DNA of 64,000 nt from Loripinus fragilis. Its lineage: Eukaryota > Mollusca > Bivalvia > Lucinida > Lucinidae. The notes beneath the pieces were generated by a model. That model did not search any database. It was not told the DNA's origin and was given only the letters and a program-made list of their open reading frames with translations. This document shows, in pieces, positions 45,646 through 56,305 of this stretch. Position numbers and translations under genes: made by a program. The stretch covers positions 58,287,172 through 58,351,171 of the forward strand of contig OZ026517.1 in assembly GCA_964019695.1 (NCBI GenBank), read 5' to 3'. Position 1 is the first letter of the stretch; the number at the start of each line of letters is the position of its first letter.

Positions 45646-47478
45646 TCAGCCATCATAAGAGAGCTGAAATCTCTCAATATAATCATAGTCACTTAAAATC
45701 CAGGCTGCAGCATAATAACTGACATACAGTGTATCAGTTGAGCAGTTGTATGCTATACATCGTGGATCTTCCTTCAAGTCCTTTGATGGAATAAGTGTCC
45801 TATGTTTTGTAACGTTATTTGAACAAACATCTATAACCCTTGCTCTGCCACAAGCCACAAATATGTTGCCAACATTATTCACAGCAATACCACGAGGATC
45901 TTTCCCCGCCATATCAATGATCTTCAGTAGTGATCCATTGTTGACCTTGAGGAGAGTTATTCTTTCATTCCCGTAGTCTGAAACAATCACTGTCTCTGTA
46001 CAATTAATCATACTGGCTGCTACATATCTTGGAGTATGAAACAACTGTTGATCAATAGAACCCTTACAAACAGTCCAAACAGTCTCTCCTTTCATTTCAA
46101 CCATTCTTACACTTGGTGGATTAATGGAAGTGACGACCAACTTATCTTTGTATGATGTCATACCCAAGACTTCGTAATCAGATAGTTGTTCTGTAACATT
46201 TGAAATCAGTTGTTTTGATAGTGGAGAAAGGTCTGAGATTTCCAGGAATTTAAATTTACTTTCTCCAAAGCAAACTACTACTATGTCGCTGCATGTTACT
46301 GTGGCACTCCAACATATATCAGGTAGTTCTAAAGTCCCGAGTAACGTGCTATCTGGTGAAAACACTTTAAGTAATGTGCCACCAACCAGCAGTAATGAGC
46401 CATTGTCAGTAACAACTAGTGAAGTCACAACTGGGAATGCTACATTCATATGTGACATTTTCCTTGCTACACAATGACAAAAAACATGATCTCGCGGCTT
46501 ATATATTTTGCTCCTAGGATGTACATTAATACATGGTAGCCCCGCGATTGTTGTACATGTAATATATGGGAAGAAGATATCTTCAACATCATCTGTAAAA
46601 GCATATGGAAGCCCTTTTACCTCGACATTACCAACATGGTCGCATGCCAAAAAATCTAATATTTCGTCACTGAAATTGAAGGACATTTTCGTGATTCTTA
46701 TTTTACTAATCATGTCATCTATTTCTCTCTTACATGTTTTTGTTGTGTTAACAATTTGCTGCATCTGTATGAACAAGTTTGGGTCTAATTTGAGGGAAAC
46801 CTTTCTGTTAAGTTTCGTTTTAATTGCATCGAGGTTATGGATTTGATCATCTAATCCACCAATTTGGGGTTTTATCTCACCTACTATGTTGTCGTGGTAA
46901 GTAGTGATTCCTGAAACCGATTTTTTAAACAACTCATTTGCTTTCTGTATCATGTCCTGTTTAGCTTGCTCAGCTCTCTTTATTTCATTCTCCCGCTCCT
47001 TAGTAAGGTCTGATATATTCTGCTGTAACTTGGATTGTACATGTTGTACAATCAGTTTAATATCATCGACCACTCCCGTGAAAGACTGTATGTCATCTGA
47101 ACCAAAGACTTTACAATGATTTGTTATAGTATCAGTATGACATCTCTTGTGGTTCTGCTTCAAACATTCACTACACAACATTTCGTGATGCTGGAGACAA
47201 TAGCGGTCTTTGATGTTACAAGTATGAAGTTCACATTTCTGATATTTGATTGGTTTATCAGCAAATGATTTGGGCATTCTGGAGCCTCGTAAATATTTGT
47301 GCTTTTTCGACCAGGGTGTTTTCTTATGAACGTCAAGGCATGCCTTACAAAGGAAGACATTGCAGTCTTCACATAATGATGTGACAATAATCTTTTCGTT
47401 CTTGGTTTCAAAACAAGTCTCACAGTGTGGCTCTATTATCGTATTGCCTGCGACAGAAGATGTAGAAGCTGCGGCCAT
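45646..47478 (-). CDS. B-box/coiled-coil/propeller protein (TRIM-like, no RING)
   Basis: 610 residues with the domain order of RING-less TRIM proteins. A first B-box-like zinc module covers residues 19-60 (C19, C22, C36, C39, C44, C47, H51, H60). A second B-box covers 82-114 (C82, H85, C94, H97, C102, C105, H110, H114). A coiled coil follows at about 135-265, then a predicted six-bladed beta-propeller (about 340-605) with NHL-like strands such as TETVIVSDYGNERITLL and DPRGIAVNNVGNIFVACG. TRIM proteins act as oligomeric ubiquitin-ligase or scaffold proteins. Without RING, ligase activity is doubtful, and a regulatory or pathogen-sensing role is inference. The whole coding region is one exon, and a splice acceptor lies one base before the ATG. 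Bivalves carry large lineage-specific expansions of such genes. No frameshift is seen. The likely partner or substrate is unknown. Confidence 0.93.
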   Translation of the reverse strand: MAAASTSSVAGNTIIEPHCETCFETKNEKIIVTSLCEDCNVFLCKACLDVHKKTPWSKKHKYLRGSRMPKSFADKPIKYQKCELHTCNIKDRYCLQHHEMLCSECLKQNHKRCHTDTITNHCKVFGSDDIQSFTGVVDDIKLIVQHVQSKLQQNISDLTKERENEIKRAEQAKQDMIQKANELFKKSVSGITTYHDNIVGEIKPQIGGLDDQIHNLDAIKTKLNRKVSLKLDPNLFIQMQQIVNTTKTCKREIDDMISKIRITKMSFNFSDEILDFLACDHVGNVEVKGLPYAFTDDVEDIFFPYITCTTIAGLPCINVHPRSKIYKPRDHVFCHCVARKMSHMNVAFPVVTSLVVTDNGSLLLVGGTLLKVFSPDSTLLGTLELPDICWSATVTCSDIVVVCFGESKFKFLEISDLSPLSKQLISNVTEQLSDYEVLGMTSYKDKLVVTSINPPSVRMVEMKGETVWTVCKGSIDQQLFHTPRYVAASMINCTETVIVSDYGNERITLLKVNNGSLLKIIDMAGKDPRGIAVNNVGNIFVACGRARVIDVCSNNVTKHRTLIPSKDLKEDPRCIAYNCSTDTLYVSYYAAAWILSDYDYIERFQLSYDG

Positions 47479-47500
47479 CCTGAAAAAAAAACAAAAAAAA
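47479..47500 (-). promoter_or_regulatory. 3' splice acceptor before the B-box start codon
   Basis: On the minus strand a long T-rich tract ends TTTTTTTTCAG, then G, then the ATG at 47478. This is a strong polypyrimidine-AG acceptor, so the mRNA probably has a 5' untranslated exon upstream (minus strand, beyond 47.5 kb). The donor could not be fixed; GTAGAC near 47.70 kb is one weak candidate. Confidence 0.65.
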
Positions 47501-48269
47501 ATACTCTTGAAATCATCCGGGAAAGTCTGTCACAATTCGAGAATCGAATCATGACTCAGGTGTAAGTAAGGAGCATAACGCATAGTTCTATGTACCAAAA
47601 AGCTCCATCTTGTTAGCCGGAACCACACTAGAGAACCTCTGTACTCGAAAGGTGCAGTCATCACGTGGTGGCTGCAGTCGACGAGTGCACAAAGAAGTCT
47701 ACCTAGCTGTTTAAGATCAATTCTCTGAGAGCACCGAAAAAAATTCTCCACGCACCGAGAAGAAATTTCTTTCAACCATATTCAAATAAAAGTCTATGTC
47801 CAATTACCCGGAAAAATATACTTTGTTTCACAATTGAATCTTCCGTTGCCATGGAAACCCTGTATGAATTATGTAAAACTGATATTTGGTCAAGAACTTC
47901 GGTGGCACAAAATATTGTCTTTTGAGCAAACAAGAGCTGTATTAAATGCATTGATTCTGCAATGTTTGTTTGTAGTAAATACCAAAGAAATAAATGGAAA
48001 TTAAAAATGAGGTATTTGAAGCCTATTTTTGTTACAGTGGCCTTTTAGCTGAGAAATTTGCAATTATTTTGTCATAAAACAGTCTACATTTTAAATGAAT
48101 GTTTTGCATAATGCATCGGGATACAGACATGGTCCTATATCAAAACATAATTTGAATAGTCTGAAATACAATATTCACAAAAACATGAGTGTGTTATTGT
48201 AATGTCACCAAGGTTTTACAGGGTTATAGAGTCTTATAGGCTATGAGCTACTAAGGGTTTTGCCCCCCC
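47501..48269. other. Presumed intron or 5' region of the B-box gene
   Basis: No coding sequence recognised on either strand. It should contain the 5' untranslated exon and promoter if the splice acceptor is used, but nothing in the sequence fixes them. Confidence 0.45.
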
Positions 48270-48405
48270 CCCCCCCCCCACGGGGAATTTTGTAGACTAC
48301 GTTTTTCATAAAGCGTATCATCTAACAAACTTTTTGAATCATGTTAGCCCTCTGGCGGCTGGGGCGTTTGGGTGTTACAGCGTGTTAACTACGTTAACCA
48401 TCATT
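48262..48405 (-). repeat. TAACGCCCC repeat, copy A (with C homopolymer)
   Basis: On the minus strand it reads GTTAACGTAGTTAACACGCT, AACGCCCC-like, AGAGGGCTAACATGATT and TCTACAAAATTCCCC, matching 59820-59946. A 17-base C run at 48263-48279 lies at the position of the G-rich block at the end of copy C. About 130 bp and non-coding. Confidence 0.8.
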
Positions 48406-51400
48406 TAAAAAAAACAAAACAAAATTATGTAATTCAGGCGGTTAAGGTAGTGCTTGAACAGTTCAAATTTGCTAAATAGTCATGTAATTTACAAGAAAAG
48501 TTAATTCCCTGCAGATATTAATGTTTGTCAATGTTATGTAGGCCCATCATGGTGTCATTTACGTTACATTTTCAACTACACCCTGTAAAATCATTAAAAT
48601 TTTGTTAAATAGTTTCATTTGATAATTTTTCAATACATATTTTAGATTAAAATACATGAAAAACAATTTACTAACAATTCCAAAACTGCAAACAGCTTGC
48701 TTCTATCACAAAAACTCCAAGGGTTATAAGCTGTTGAATATAACGACCCTGAAGAAAACGTTATGTAAAGTAATAATCTTTTCATTTTAAAATACAACAT
48801 CCAATCCTATCTGTATGACTTGAAACACCATTAATGAGCATTCTATTGATAAGGGGATATTAAACATTGTTTCTGGTGTAAAATATCATTTTGATGCTTG
48901 ATTGCCAATATGTTATGTATGTTACATTAACTTCAGTGCGTTCTATATATTGATTTATACCCTATTATGATACATTTAATGGTTATTTTAATTTATTTCA
49001 AAACTTTTTTTGTGTGTTTAATAGATGTTAAGATAATAATATGTCTGAAATGGAATTTATCAGCTTATATTAAGAGACTTTATCAAATTGTCAAAGCATA
49101 TTAGCTTTTGTGAAATAATATATTTTTGAACTTTTTTTTTTTACCAACTTTGCAAAATTTATAGCTTTTAAACTTCATTAACAAAGAATATTAGAGCTCT
49201 CAAGTAATAGCTGAATAAAACAATATATTCCCAAGTTTTTTCAAAACTCTTAAAGTAACATATTTACCATATTAGATATATCATAAGGTACTATGTGTGT
49301 CCAAAATGATGTCAAAGACAGTATAAATTGAGTCTGAAATGGTAATAAAAGGTGGATTTAGATTTTGTAATACTTATCTTTATACTTTTGGTCCTAAGTT
49401 TAATTCAATTACTTATTTAACAGCAACCAAATAATTTTAGTGCAACCAGTAAACTGTTGTTCATGCTATACGAACATAGTCAGTAACACAATACAGGCTA
49501 GTATTTCTCCTTGTATATGTATGCCCATCTACAGTAATAAAAGCTACTTTTTAACTAAATGTTGTGTTGGGTGTGGTAGCATACAAAAGTGTGTGCTAAC
49601 AATCCAGATAGAATCAAGCATATATAAGTTGGTAGGATAAAATTTGATATGTGTTATATTAGGTACAATGCATTATAAGTGGATGTATTCAGGAACTGTT
49701 AAAAGAATTGCCTCCAAATAAAATTTTAAACTGACATCTTATTTGCATATGCAAATGTTGACACATTTCTTTAATTTGAGCTTTTAAATGGACTTTGCTA
49801 TCTTCAGCATATCTTTCACTGTTTAGTGAATGAAAATATTAATGATATCCACATAGTATTTCTGATCATTTGCTCAAGCAATGTAACTTTATATAAATAA
49901 GTAAATGATTTACAAAGAACAAATATTTCCATGAAAATGGGGAAAATAAGGGTTAATGATGGGTTTTGCGTGAAAATGATCGCATTTGATAGGATTATAT
50001 CCACAGAATCAGGCCAGTTGCTACTTACGATACCAATGTAAATTTATAATACTTTATCGACCAGAATAAGGGCTGGCGAATATGGCCTGCTTACATTCAA
50101 GTTAATGTAAAATAGATTTAACAATGATCTTTTAGCATGTGGGATGGAAAAGAAAACATATAAAACAGTGCTGAGATCTTACTTAATTTAATAGATTAAT
50201 GTCAAAACAACTGATGCTAATTTCCCCTATACAGAATGTGGCATGACCAAATTATTGCAGGAATTCTTAATAGCAAAGTTTTATATGAATATTAAACTAA
50301 TAGAATGAGTTGTTAACACACCAGATATTTGAAAAAGGACACATACAAAAAAGTCAACTGCTCTGACAAAAATAGTATTGAGAGGCCACCCTAGTCACTA
50401 TCAACAGTGTTACCATGATAAACTTACATACAATGTTAACAAAGTATACATGATTTTGTTGATAAGTATCTATGTTTTTCTGATTTCCTAAGGGTCTTTT
50501 TCCTCAATTATCTCCAAAAGGAATCATATTTCTTTCACAACGAAAAAGATATCATAAATATCAGATATATTGCAGTGTATTTAGTGTTGTATGTGTTACA
50601 TTTGTGTATGATATAGTATACCAAATATTGATCCATAATCTCAGATTTGTTCTTTAACAGTAGCAAAAGTATGAGCATTATTGCATTTAGATGGAAACAA
50701 TAATTGCTGATCTTATTTAATGTATATAAAGTGCTCAAATGAAGTTTTGACCAGCATATGAGAATTTGGTACTTATCACATATTGGCAAAAGCCAGCATG
50801 AATCCTCCATGCTGACGCAGTGGAGCCAGCTGTCTTAATTCTGGTCTACATCTAAACTTAGTATATGCAGGCAGCAAAGGTTCTGGTAAGTCTACACATT
50901 TACACAGGCTAACATGTGCCTTCATTGCTTGAAACTGTGATAAGTACATATACCAAAATCAAATGAGCTGGCTCATTTGATTTATTCTTTGCGTTTCTAG
51001 TTATAATCTGTTTAGCTTGATTTGAATTATGCAAATGATTAGAATGATGTAATTTTGTAACCATGATCATATTTTCATTTGACATGCGAAATAGGAATAA
51101 AATAAAATTTCACTGTTAGACTAAGTACAATTGACAGAAATAAGTCAAAGCAAAATTACCAATGAATTGATTTAAGTCGATTCAATTAGTCATGTCTACA
51201 ATACAATACTAAAAATGCAAGGGAGCTTTTCTATGTATAGTCCCTTTTAATTGAATTTATCACTAACAAAGAACCTTTAGAACAAAACTCATGCTGTTAT
51301 GTTTCATTATTTCACAAAATTGTATAACCAGATGAAATAGATGACAAGTGATATATTCTCCTAAAATATCTGTGTTATGCATGTTACCAAGATAAAGTGT

Positions 51401-52309
51401 ATACTGGACATGCTTTCGATATAGAAGGATTCATTACAATAGGGGATATTATCATAGGTTTGGCATGGTGGGTGCCATGTATGGGTCAGAAACAACTATG
51501 ATTGAAAGAAAACTTTAATTTGTTCGAAGGATAAACAAATGTTTTAATTCTTCTTTTCTCGATTTTGACTATCCTTGAAATGACTTACAATTTTAGAAAT
51601 TTACAATTTTAGAAATTGTAAGGTAGCTTCCCTTGATTGTTATCAATATACTTGTTGTAATCAATAGCTGATAAGCTATACATGTGTTTCGATGGCTCAC
51701 ATAATGGTCAAGTGATCATACTAAACAACTACATGCTTAATATCACGTTTCATCTAAATTGAACTAGAGACAGTGAGGAAAATGTCTTGCATAGATAATG
51801 TATCATTTCATGTATAAAAATAATTAAACATATATAAGTGTAAGACAGTTAAGTGATGATATTTTAGCATTTAAGAAACATTACTTGATCATTGAATTAA
51901 GCATTTTCTGTAAGTGATTGCTACATATATTGGATAAAACACTCTCATTTGAAACGGCATTTTATTTGCTTTGAGTTCAAGTTTTTTTCCTTTTCATCAC
52001 CCATACTTTTGTCAGCGTTTAATCCCACTTGAATTTTATGTTAAAAAGTTAATATTTATTGTTTATCTCATCTACTTGAGCCCTCAAATTGCAATTATCT
52101 ACATCCTCTAGCAGTTTAACCTCATATGTTGCTAATATTGAACTAAAATAGTGTATTTTATGAAATGTAACGAAAAAAACAGTAATAAAAGGTTCCTTAA
52201 TGGTGTAAACTAATACTGCTAATCGTTTAATTTCAATTACAAGATAATATTGATATGTAAGAATAAGAAATAGCTTGATATATGCACTATAGAATTTCCT
52301 ATTATTTAA
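48406..52309. other. Long non-coding stretch
   Basis: 3.9 kb of AT-rich sequence. Frames of 60-106 codons (49440, 49816, 50535, 52049) are composition-driven with no recognisable domains. No repeats with other parts of the window were noticed apart from a short tandem duplication of ACAATTTTAGAAATT at 51589-51618. It could be intron or intergenic DNA. Confidence 0.55.
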
Positions 52310-52436
52310 GGGTAACGTATTAAACCCTGCTTTTGCAGGGTAACGCCCCAACCCATAAAGAGGTAACATGGATTATTTTGTGACATATGTTATGGGGTTT
52401 AGAAAGTTATAGTGTATACGAGAAAACTCCCCCTCA
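52310..52436 (+). repeat. TAACGCCCC repeat, copy B, abutting the 7.2 kb element
   Basis: GGTAACGTATTAAACC, GGGTAACGCCCCAACCC, AGAGGTAACATG, GTTATAGTGTATAC and CTCCCCCTCAG align with copy C (59820-59946) in the same orientation at roughly two-thirds identity by eye. It ends four bases before the left inverted repeat of the 7.2 kb element. Confidence 0.75.
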
Positions 52437-52479
52437 GATATATGAGCCGCGACGCGCAGAAAGGGTCCTTAACGTAATT

Positions 52480-53284
52480 AATGACGTTACGAGATATTAA
52501 CGTCCAAAGTGACGACAATTTTACGCGAGTATTTTACGTTTTCAATTCACGGCGCTTACATTAGATTTTAGACTGAGGCTGTTTTTATCGGAACCGATAT
52601 ATCCTTTCGTATCTCTTACAAACCATCTTCAATGACTCAGCTCTTTCTAAGAAATCTTTACGCAGACATCTTTGAATAAACAAACAAACAAACAAACAAA
52701 AGTTTAAAAAATCAAATAATTCTAAGCGGAGACGTACTTGACTAAGCAAAAGCAGGTAAGGAATTAAAATATATAAATATATAAATATAAAAGAAACATT
52801 AAAATATTGGCGGCTAGGAAAGTCTAGATATAATGTTTTTGTTTTTTTTTTTCAGTTTTAATTTTAGTACTACCGAAAATGGTGGCTGGACGTATGCGCG
52901 AAAATCATAAACATTAAGATTTAGTTAATTTAATAAACATATGACTATACTTTGCTTCTGTAATCAAAATAATTTGGCTTGAAAATAAAATTCTAGAAGA
53001 CAAGGGAATTAATCCAACAATAGGCAAATTATCCAGCCAAAGTGTACAGCAGTGAAGCTCATTAAATGGGACCTGCCCCGGGTATTTTGTTGTTGTTTTT
53101 TTTTCTCAGTGTTGTTTAATACAGTGTCTAGCCGTCAAGTCCGGGAGACCAGGCCTAGCCCGATGCTTTAAAATACAAAGAATAAATCTAGATCTATGTA
53201 GCTTAATTCATATACCTCATGTAGATTTCAAGTTGTAACTTTTAAAAAAATGTTACGGTTTGTGTCTGTTGCATGTTACGGAGA
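52480..53284. other. Left interior of the 7.2 kb element
   Basis: No gene. It includes a (CAAA)n tract at 52677-52701 and AT-rich low-complexity sequence (ATATAAATATATAAATATAA near 52770). Confidence 0.55.
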
Positions 53285-53490
53285 AACCGCCGTGCTGTAG
53301 GGGTAAATAAGAACAGCCTATGCCTTGTAAACCAGGGCTCGCATGTTCGATTTCCGGCTTCTCCCAGTCTGTCGGGTGAGACGTTAAGCCGTGGTCCCGT
53401 CTTATGAGACGCTTTAAGACCAGAACCACTGCCGGTTGAGCCTTCGGGTGCTGTTAGTAAAAATGAGCCACGACATGTGATTTTCAACAA
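53285..53490 (+). mobile_element. tRNA-derived SINE-like unit
   Basis: The head resembles a pol III promoter: an A-box-like GCTGTAGGGGTAA at 53294-53306 and a B-box-like TGTTCGATTTC at 53344-53354, with spacing like a tRNA gene. It is followed by a non-tRNA body (GTGAGACGTTAAGCCGTGGT, CCTTCGGGTGCTGTTAG). The minus-strand 82-codon frame over it is incidental. The head does not fold as an intact tRNA in my reading. Confidence 0.65.
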
Positions 53491-53574
53491 TGTGGTATTT
53501 TGGCACGTGTAGACTCAGACGAGCCTATGCAGCCCCCTTTATTCTTAGAAACTCCAAATGATGTTCGGTCAGTA
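53491..53574 (+). repeat. Left part of a composite repeat split by a nested transposon
   Basis: GTGTAGACTCAGACGAGCCT, AACTCCAAATGATGTTCGGT matches 31037-31100. The rest of the repeat resumes at 55378, after the inserted element. The final TA (53573-53574) is duplicated at 55378-55379. Confidence 0.8.
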
Positions 53575-55377
53575 ACGTACGCTGCCCTAAAGTCGTCAGC
53601 TTGACGCATTTAAGCGATTGCCCCGGATAAGAGACACTCACTGGCTAAGAATACACTTTAGTAGATGGTAGTTTAACCATCCATCTAGGGGATAAACAAA
53701 AGAAAATAGCTTGAAACTACCCGAAAATAATGTTAAAAGACCGATTTTGTCAAGAGGGGTCTGTCTGACGACTTTAGGACCACCTAGACCTAAAGTCGTC
53801 AGTGACTAGGCCCTAAAGTCGTCGACGATGTGTGGTGTTTTTGTGGTCCTATACGCGCAGTAAAAGTCTGAGTGGCGCCGCTTATTTATCGAACTAGATG
53901 TGTGTTTGGTCCCAGAGACGTCCTGGTGGTCTGAGCACTGGTGCTATGGTGTATGGGTGTTCTAGACATGAGTGATAGCGTTGGTAGTCGTAGGCGTGTA
54001 CTATATGTCTAAGTGGTGGTGGAGGTCGTCTTGGGGGTGCGCTGGTCGTCTGGGAGTCGGTGTTGATGGTCCCAGGAACGTACTGAAGGTCTAAGTGGTG
54101 GTGTTGGTGGTCATATTGACGTACTGAAGGTATGAGAAGCTATGTTCGCCGTCGTAGGCGTGTAGTTTAATTGAGTGACGGTGTAGGTGGTCGAAGGGAC
54201 GTGTTGAAGTTTTAAGTGCCTATTGGTGGTCCAAGGAACGTATTGAAGGTACGAGTTGCGCTATTGGTGGGCTTACAAGACATATCAAAGGTCTTAGTGG
54301 GCATGCTACTAGTCCTTAGGGTATTTTGTTGCCCTAAGTAGCGAAATTGGTAGTCCTTGATGTGTAATGAAGCTTTACGTGGTGGTGGTGGTGGTTTGGA
54401 TGTATACTTGGGGGGGGGGGGGGGGCGCATGATCCTATAAACACACATGAGCGTACATTTATATGCTTAAACTGACTATTTGAAAGACAGTGTTGGTCGA
54501 ATACATGTCTTTATTCAGGTGTTAATAGTCCTGTAGGCGTACTGAATGTGGTTGCCATACATGAGCCACTTTATGAGTAACCATGTCTTTGGAATTTGCA
54601 ACCTATACTGATTCAAACTGGCATGCTCAGCCACAGAGACTTAAAAGTTGACAATTATCAGCATTTAATATACTATCTAGACAACGAAAACAAGAGCCGA
54701 TCAGACCATACAGACTATTATAACGGAAATGAAAACCCTGACACATCTACCATGTCTACGGCACTGCCCTGACGCATTGATCAGAGGTTAAACCCCGGCA
54801 CTTAAGCCCCGCTATGTGCCCGGTATCCATGGCCCCTAAGGGGTCGGAGATACAAATGACTGTTGCATAAAACGAGTCAAAAATCATTGTTTTAGCAGAG
54901 ACGAATAGAGTAAACAGGCAGAAAAATCACTCATTTTTATGAAGCCCAAAAGTCGGCAGGCTGGACCTAAAGTCGTCATCTCACTTTCCAACCTATTATT
55001 TCTGTTAGAGCTTGTCAAATCGGTCGAAAGGACGTAATTATTGCTAATTCGATATCTTCTATACATGTAAAAACGCGTGTTTTAGTGTGGGACAGATGTA
55101 CAGTTTAGTAATTTTGTTTCGCCGGATCGATATCAATATCGCCTTCAACTCTCGACAGACTCAGAATTTTGCATGCAATTGGGTACCCCCATTTCAACGC
55201 CTACCACGCGGACACCTTTTATACGGTGGCTGTACTTTATATATCAATGCACAGGGCAGATAATTTGCTTTCAAATGATGCCCCCTCTAAGAAGTTTCGA
55301 TGATGTGGACGGAAAAGAGAGAGGACAAAAGAAAACTGACGACCTTAGGGCTATGACGACTTTAGGGCCGCGTACGT
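53575..55377. mobile_element. Nested 1.8 kb DNA transposon, TIR ACGTACG, TA target duplication
   Basis: The ends are inverted: ACGTACGCTGCCCTAAAGTC at the left and, in reverse complement, ACGTACGCGGCCCTAAAGTC at the right. TA flanks both ends, and joining the flanks recreates the uninterrupted repeat seen at 31 kb. The motif CCTAAAGTCGTCA recurs in both orientations inside (near 53770, 53797, 53813, 54965 and 55345), resembling arrayed transposase-binding sites. The middle (about 53920-54330) is a degenerate tandem repeat. No transposase is encoded, so it is non-autonomous. Confidence 0.88.
53920..54330 (+). repeat. Degenerate ~55-65 bp tandem repeat within the nested element
   Basis: Recurring blocks GGTGGTC, AGGAACGTACTGAAGGT, CTAAGTGGTGGTGTTGGTGG and GTCGTAGGCGTGTA alternate with variation. 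No frame is kept open across the array on the plus strand; the 78-codon minus frame at 54212 covers the proline-coding end. It may serve as spacer DNA of the transposon. Confidence 0.65.
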
Positions 55378-55520
55378 TAGCTTAACTTAACACTCATAGA
55401 ATATTCAAGCGACTAGCAAATGCTCTGATCAGACTGCGCGTATGCGCAGGCTGGTCTGAGCCTTTTTTCGCACATACGTATCACACTGTTGGAAATCTTA
55501 TGTTGTGGCTCAAATATCAT
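55378..55520 (+). repeat. Right part of the split composite repeat
   Basis: TAGCTTAACTTAACACTCAT, AATATTCAAGCGACTAGCAA, CTGCGCGTATGCGCAGGCTG and CACATACG continue the repeat broken at 53574 and match 31100-31200. It contains a GCGCGTATGCGC hairpin. Confidence 0.8.
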
Positions 55521-55819
55521 TTGACGCTACCCTAACGTTAAACGTCACCGAAAAAGTTTGATTTTATTTTTTTCATTGTGTTTAAATCACTTTCACACGG
55601 AATCAACAGAAACAGTTTGCTGACTTTTGGTACTATTTTCACAATTGTAGCCTCTACAGGTTGGCGACAATAATTTTACAACAAAACCTGGTTAGACGGC
55701 GACGTCACAGGGTGGTGAATAAACATGCCTTGTTGGTAGTTGTTTTGCAAAAACAATATAGCGTCTACATTTATGAAACTATAGTACCAAATTACGGCAA
55801 ATGTACATATTTTATATCT
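55521..55819. other. Non-coding interior of the 7.2 kb element
   Basis: Nothing recognised. Confidence 0.5.
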
Positions 55820-56030
55820 AGGCCTCAACGCTAGAAACCTATCTTCGTCAGTTTTGCGAACAACAAACAAAGGCGTAGACCAGCCTGCGCATCGGCGCAG
55901 TCTGATCGCCGTCTTTATTATTCGCTTATTAGGAAGTATCATATCTAGATTTGCTACGAGCGAAATTGCAATACTCTAGCTAGTCTCTGTAGCTGAAGAG
56001 ACATAGTTGAGTCTCGCTGCGTCAGAAACC
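55820..56030 (+). repeat. Composite bivalve-type repeat, second copy
   Basis: CTAGGCCTCAACGCTAGAAA, GACCAGCCTGCGCATCGGCG, GCAGTCTGATCGCC and GCTGAAGAGACATAGTTGAG match 30690-30900. A GCCTGCGCATCGGCGCAG hairpin lies at the core. It lies about 270 bp upstream of the 651-codon gene, so it may fall in its promoter or 5' leader. Confidence 0.75.
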
Positions 56031-56305
56031 GCAAAGACAGGTCAATCGTATCCCAGTTAGCATGTTAATTGGGCAACAATCGGCCCACCAGCTCGCTGGG
56101 GCGCTGAAAGTTGCAAAAAAGAAAGTTAGCTATTGTCTCTCAAAACGTTTTATTTGAAAAAAAAAAAATAGAGTAAATTTTTAAAAGTTTTCTCCACATA
56201 TTCTTAATATTTTATTGCACTTTTGCAAAGGGAAAGTTGTTCACTTCCTCTTGCCAAGTTTGGATTTCTTTCCGATTATTTCAGAACTTTTGAGAGCATT
56301 GCAGT

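Noticed and set aside
45746..47119. Plus-strand frames of 64-112 codons across the B-box gene
   Set aside because: Antisense shadows of the 610-codon gene with no domains of their own.
53294..53354. tRNA gene
   Set aside because: Same reasoning: promoter-like boxes only, followed by a SINE-type body.
54212..54448. Proline-rich 78-codon minus frame
   Set aside because: Comes from a G homopolymer and the GGT-rich tandem array of the nested transposon.
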